DNA from: Xanthobacteraceae bacterium
GTDB taxonomy: Bacteria; Pseudomonadota; Alphaproteobacteria; Rhizobiales; Xanthobacteraceae
Assembly: GCA_030037105.1 (NCBI GenBank)
Contig: JASHRY010000131.1
Location: 1-24,713 of the forward strand
Direction of reading: 5' to 3'
Length of the DNA: 24,713 nt
Each line of letters starts with the position of its first letter. Positions within the stretch are counted from its first letter, which is position 1. The position numbers and the translations under genes are program-made. The notes beneath the pieces were generated by a model that made no database searches, was not told the origin of the DNA, and worked only from the letters and a program-made list of their open reading frames with translations. Of this stretch, positions 24,358-24,713 are shown piece after piece.

Positions 24358-24713
24358 CTGCGCCGACCAAGGGCTCGGGCCTGACGTGGGTAGGGCGTTC
24401 GATCCGCCGGCTGGAGGATCCGACGCTGCTCACCGGCCGCGGCCGCTTCACCGCCGATCTCACTGCGGCGCACCGCGTCCGCTTCGTGCGCAGTCCCGTC
24501 GCCGCCGGTCGCATCGAGAAGATCACCGCACCCGACAGCGCGATGGTCATTACGGCGGCCGAACTTGCGGCAGTGAAGCCGATCAACCCGGTGCTGCATA
24601 AGTTCGGCTATGTGTCGGTCGAGCAGCCGATCCTGGCATCCGGCGTCGTGCGCTTCGTCGGCGAGCCGATCGTGGCGGTGGTCGCGCCGAGCGACGCGCA
24701 AGCGGAAGACATT
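24354..24713 (+). CDS. Molybdopterin-binding large subunit of the Mo hydroxylase, 5' part
   Basis: The first 120 codons of a CoxL/XdhB-like catalytic subunit, cut by the window end. The start is ATG 24354, overlapping the FAD-subunit stop (ATGA). The N-terminus has the typical WVGRSIRRLEDPTLLTGRGRF, followed by VRFVRSPVAAGRIEKI and VVRFVGEPIVAVVAPSDAQA of the a/b hammerhead domain. The molybdenum-binding part and the active-site loop that separates CO dehydrogenases (AYXCSFR type) from other hydroxylases lie outside, so the substrate class cannot be read here. Confidence 0.9.
   Translation, partial: MTAPTKGSGLTWVGRSIRRLEDPTLLTGRGRFTADLTAAHRVRFVRSPVAAGRIEKITAPDSAMVITAAELAAVKPINPVLHKFGYVSVEQPILASGVVRFVGEPIVAVVAPSDAQAEDI

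Overview
The window is GC-rich, densely coded DNA with many 4-nt stop/start overlaps. Gene content (hydrogenase-4-like membrane complex, liv- and BMP-type ABC importers, CO-dehydrogenase-like molybdenum hydroxylase, XRE-cupin regulator) suggests an alphaproteobacterium of the Bradyrhizobium/Rhodopseudomonas/Xanthobacteraceae kind. That assignment is inference; there is no rRNA or tRNA gene here to confirm it.

Layout. (1) 1-571: 3' end of a WYL-domain regulator, + strand. (2) 723-8178, - strand: a seven-gene operon, transcribed hyfC-hyfE-hyfF-hyfG-hyfH-hyfI-hyfB, for a membrane complex related to hydrogenase-4 and complex I. The large subunit lacks both Cys pairs that hold the Ni-Fe centre, and the ferredoxin subunit keeps ligands for only one [4Fe-4S] cluster. 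It is therefore probably not a hydrogenase but an 'energy-converting hydrogenase-related' (Ehr) type complex. A stem-loop lies over the ribosome-binding site of its first gene. (3) 8179-9705: a more AT-rich stretch with 8-bp direct repeats and a lone tyrosine recombinase. (4) 9780-15614, - strand: an operon of a cyclase-family metal hydrolase, a periplasmic binding protein, a fused LivH-LivM permease, LivG and LivF ATPases and a tiny one-helix membrane ORF. (5) 15791-16465, + strand: an XRE-cupin regulator divergent from the cyclase gene. (6) 16515-17237, - strand: an isochorismatase-family cysteine hydrolase. (7) 17495-24713, + strand: a BMP-type binding protein, a double ATPase, two permeases, an Old Yellow Enzyme-family oxidoreductase with a Cys cluster, and the FAD and (partial) molybdopterin subunits of a CO-dehydrogenase/xanthine-dehydrogenase-like hydroxylase.

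How it may work: regions 4-7 read as one catabolic island around the XRE-cupin regulator. Two importers would bring in a small organic substrate. A Mo-hydroxylase and an OYE-type reductase would modify the ring, and the cyclase-family hydrolase and cysteine hydrolase would open and deamidate it. An N-heterocyclic or cyclic-amide substrate is a reasonable guess, not shown by the sequence. The hyf-like operon looks like an independent energy-coupling module, separated from the island by the integrase.
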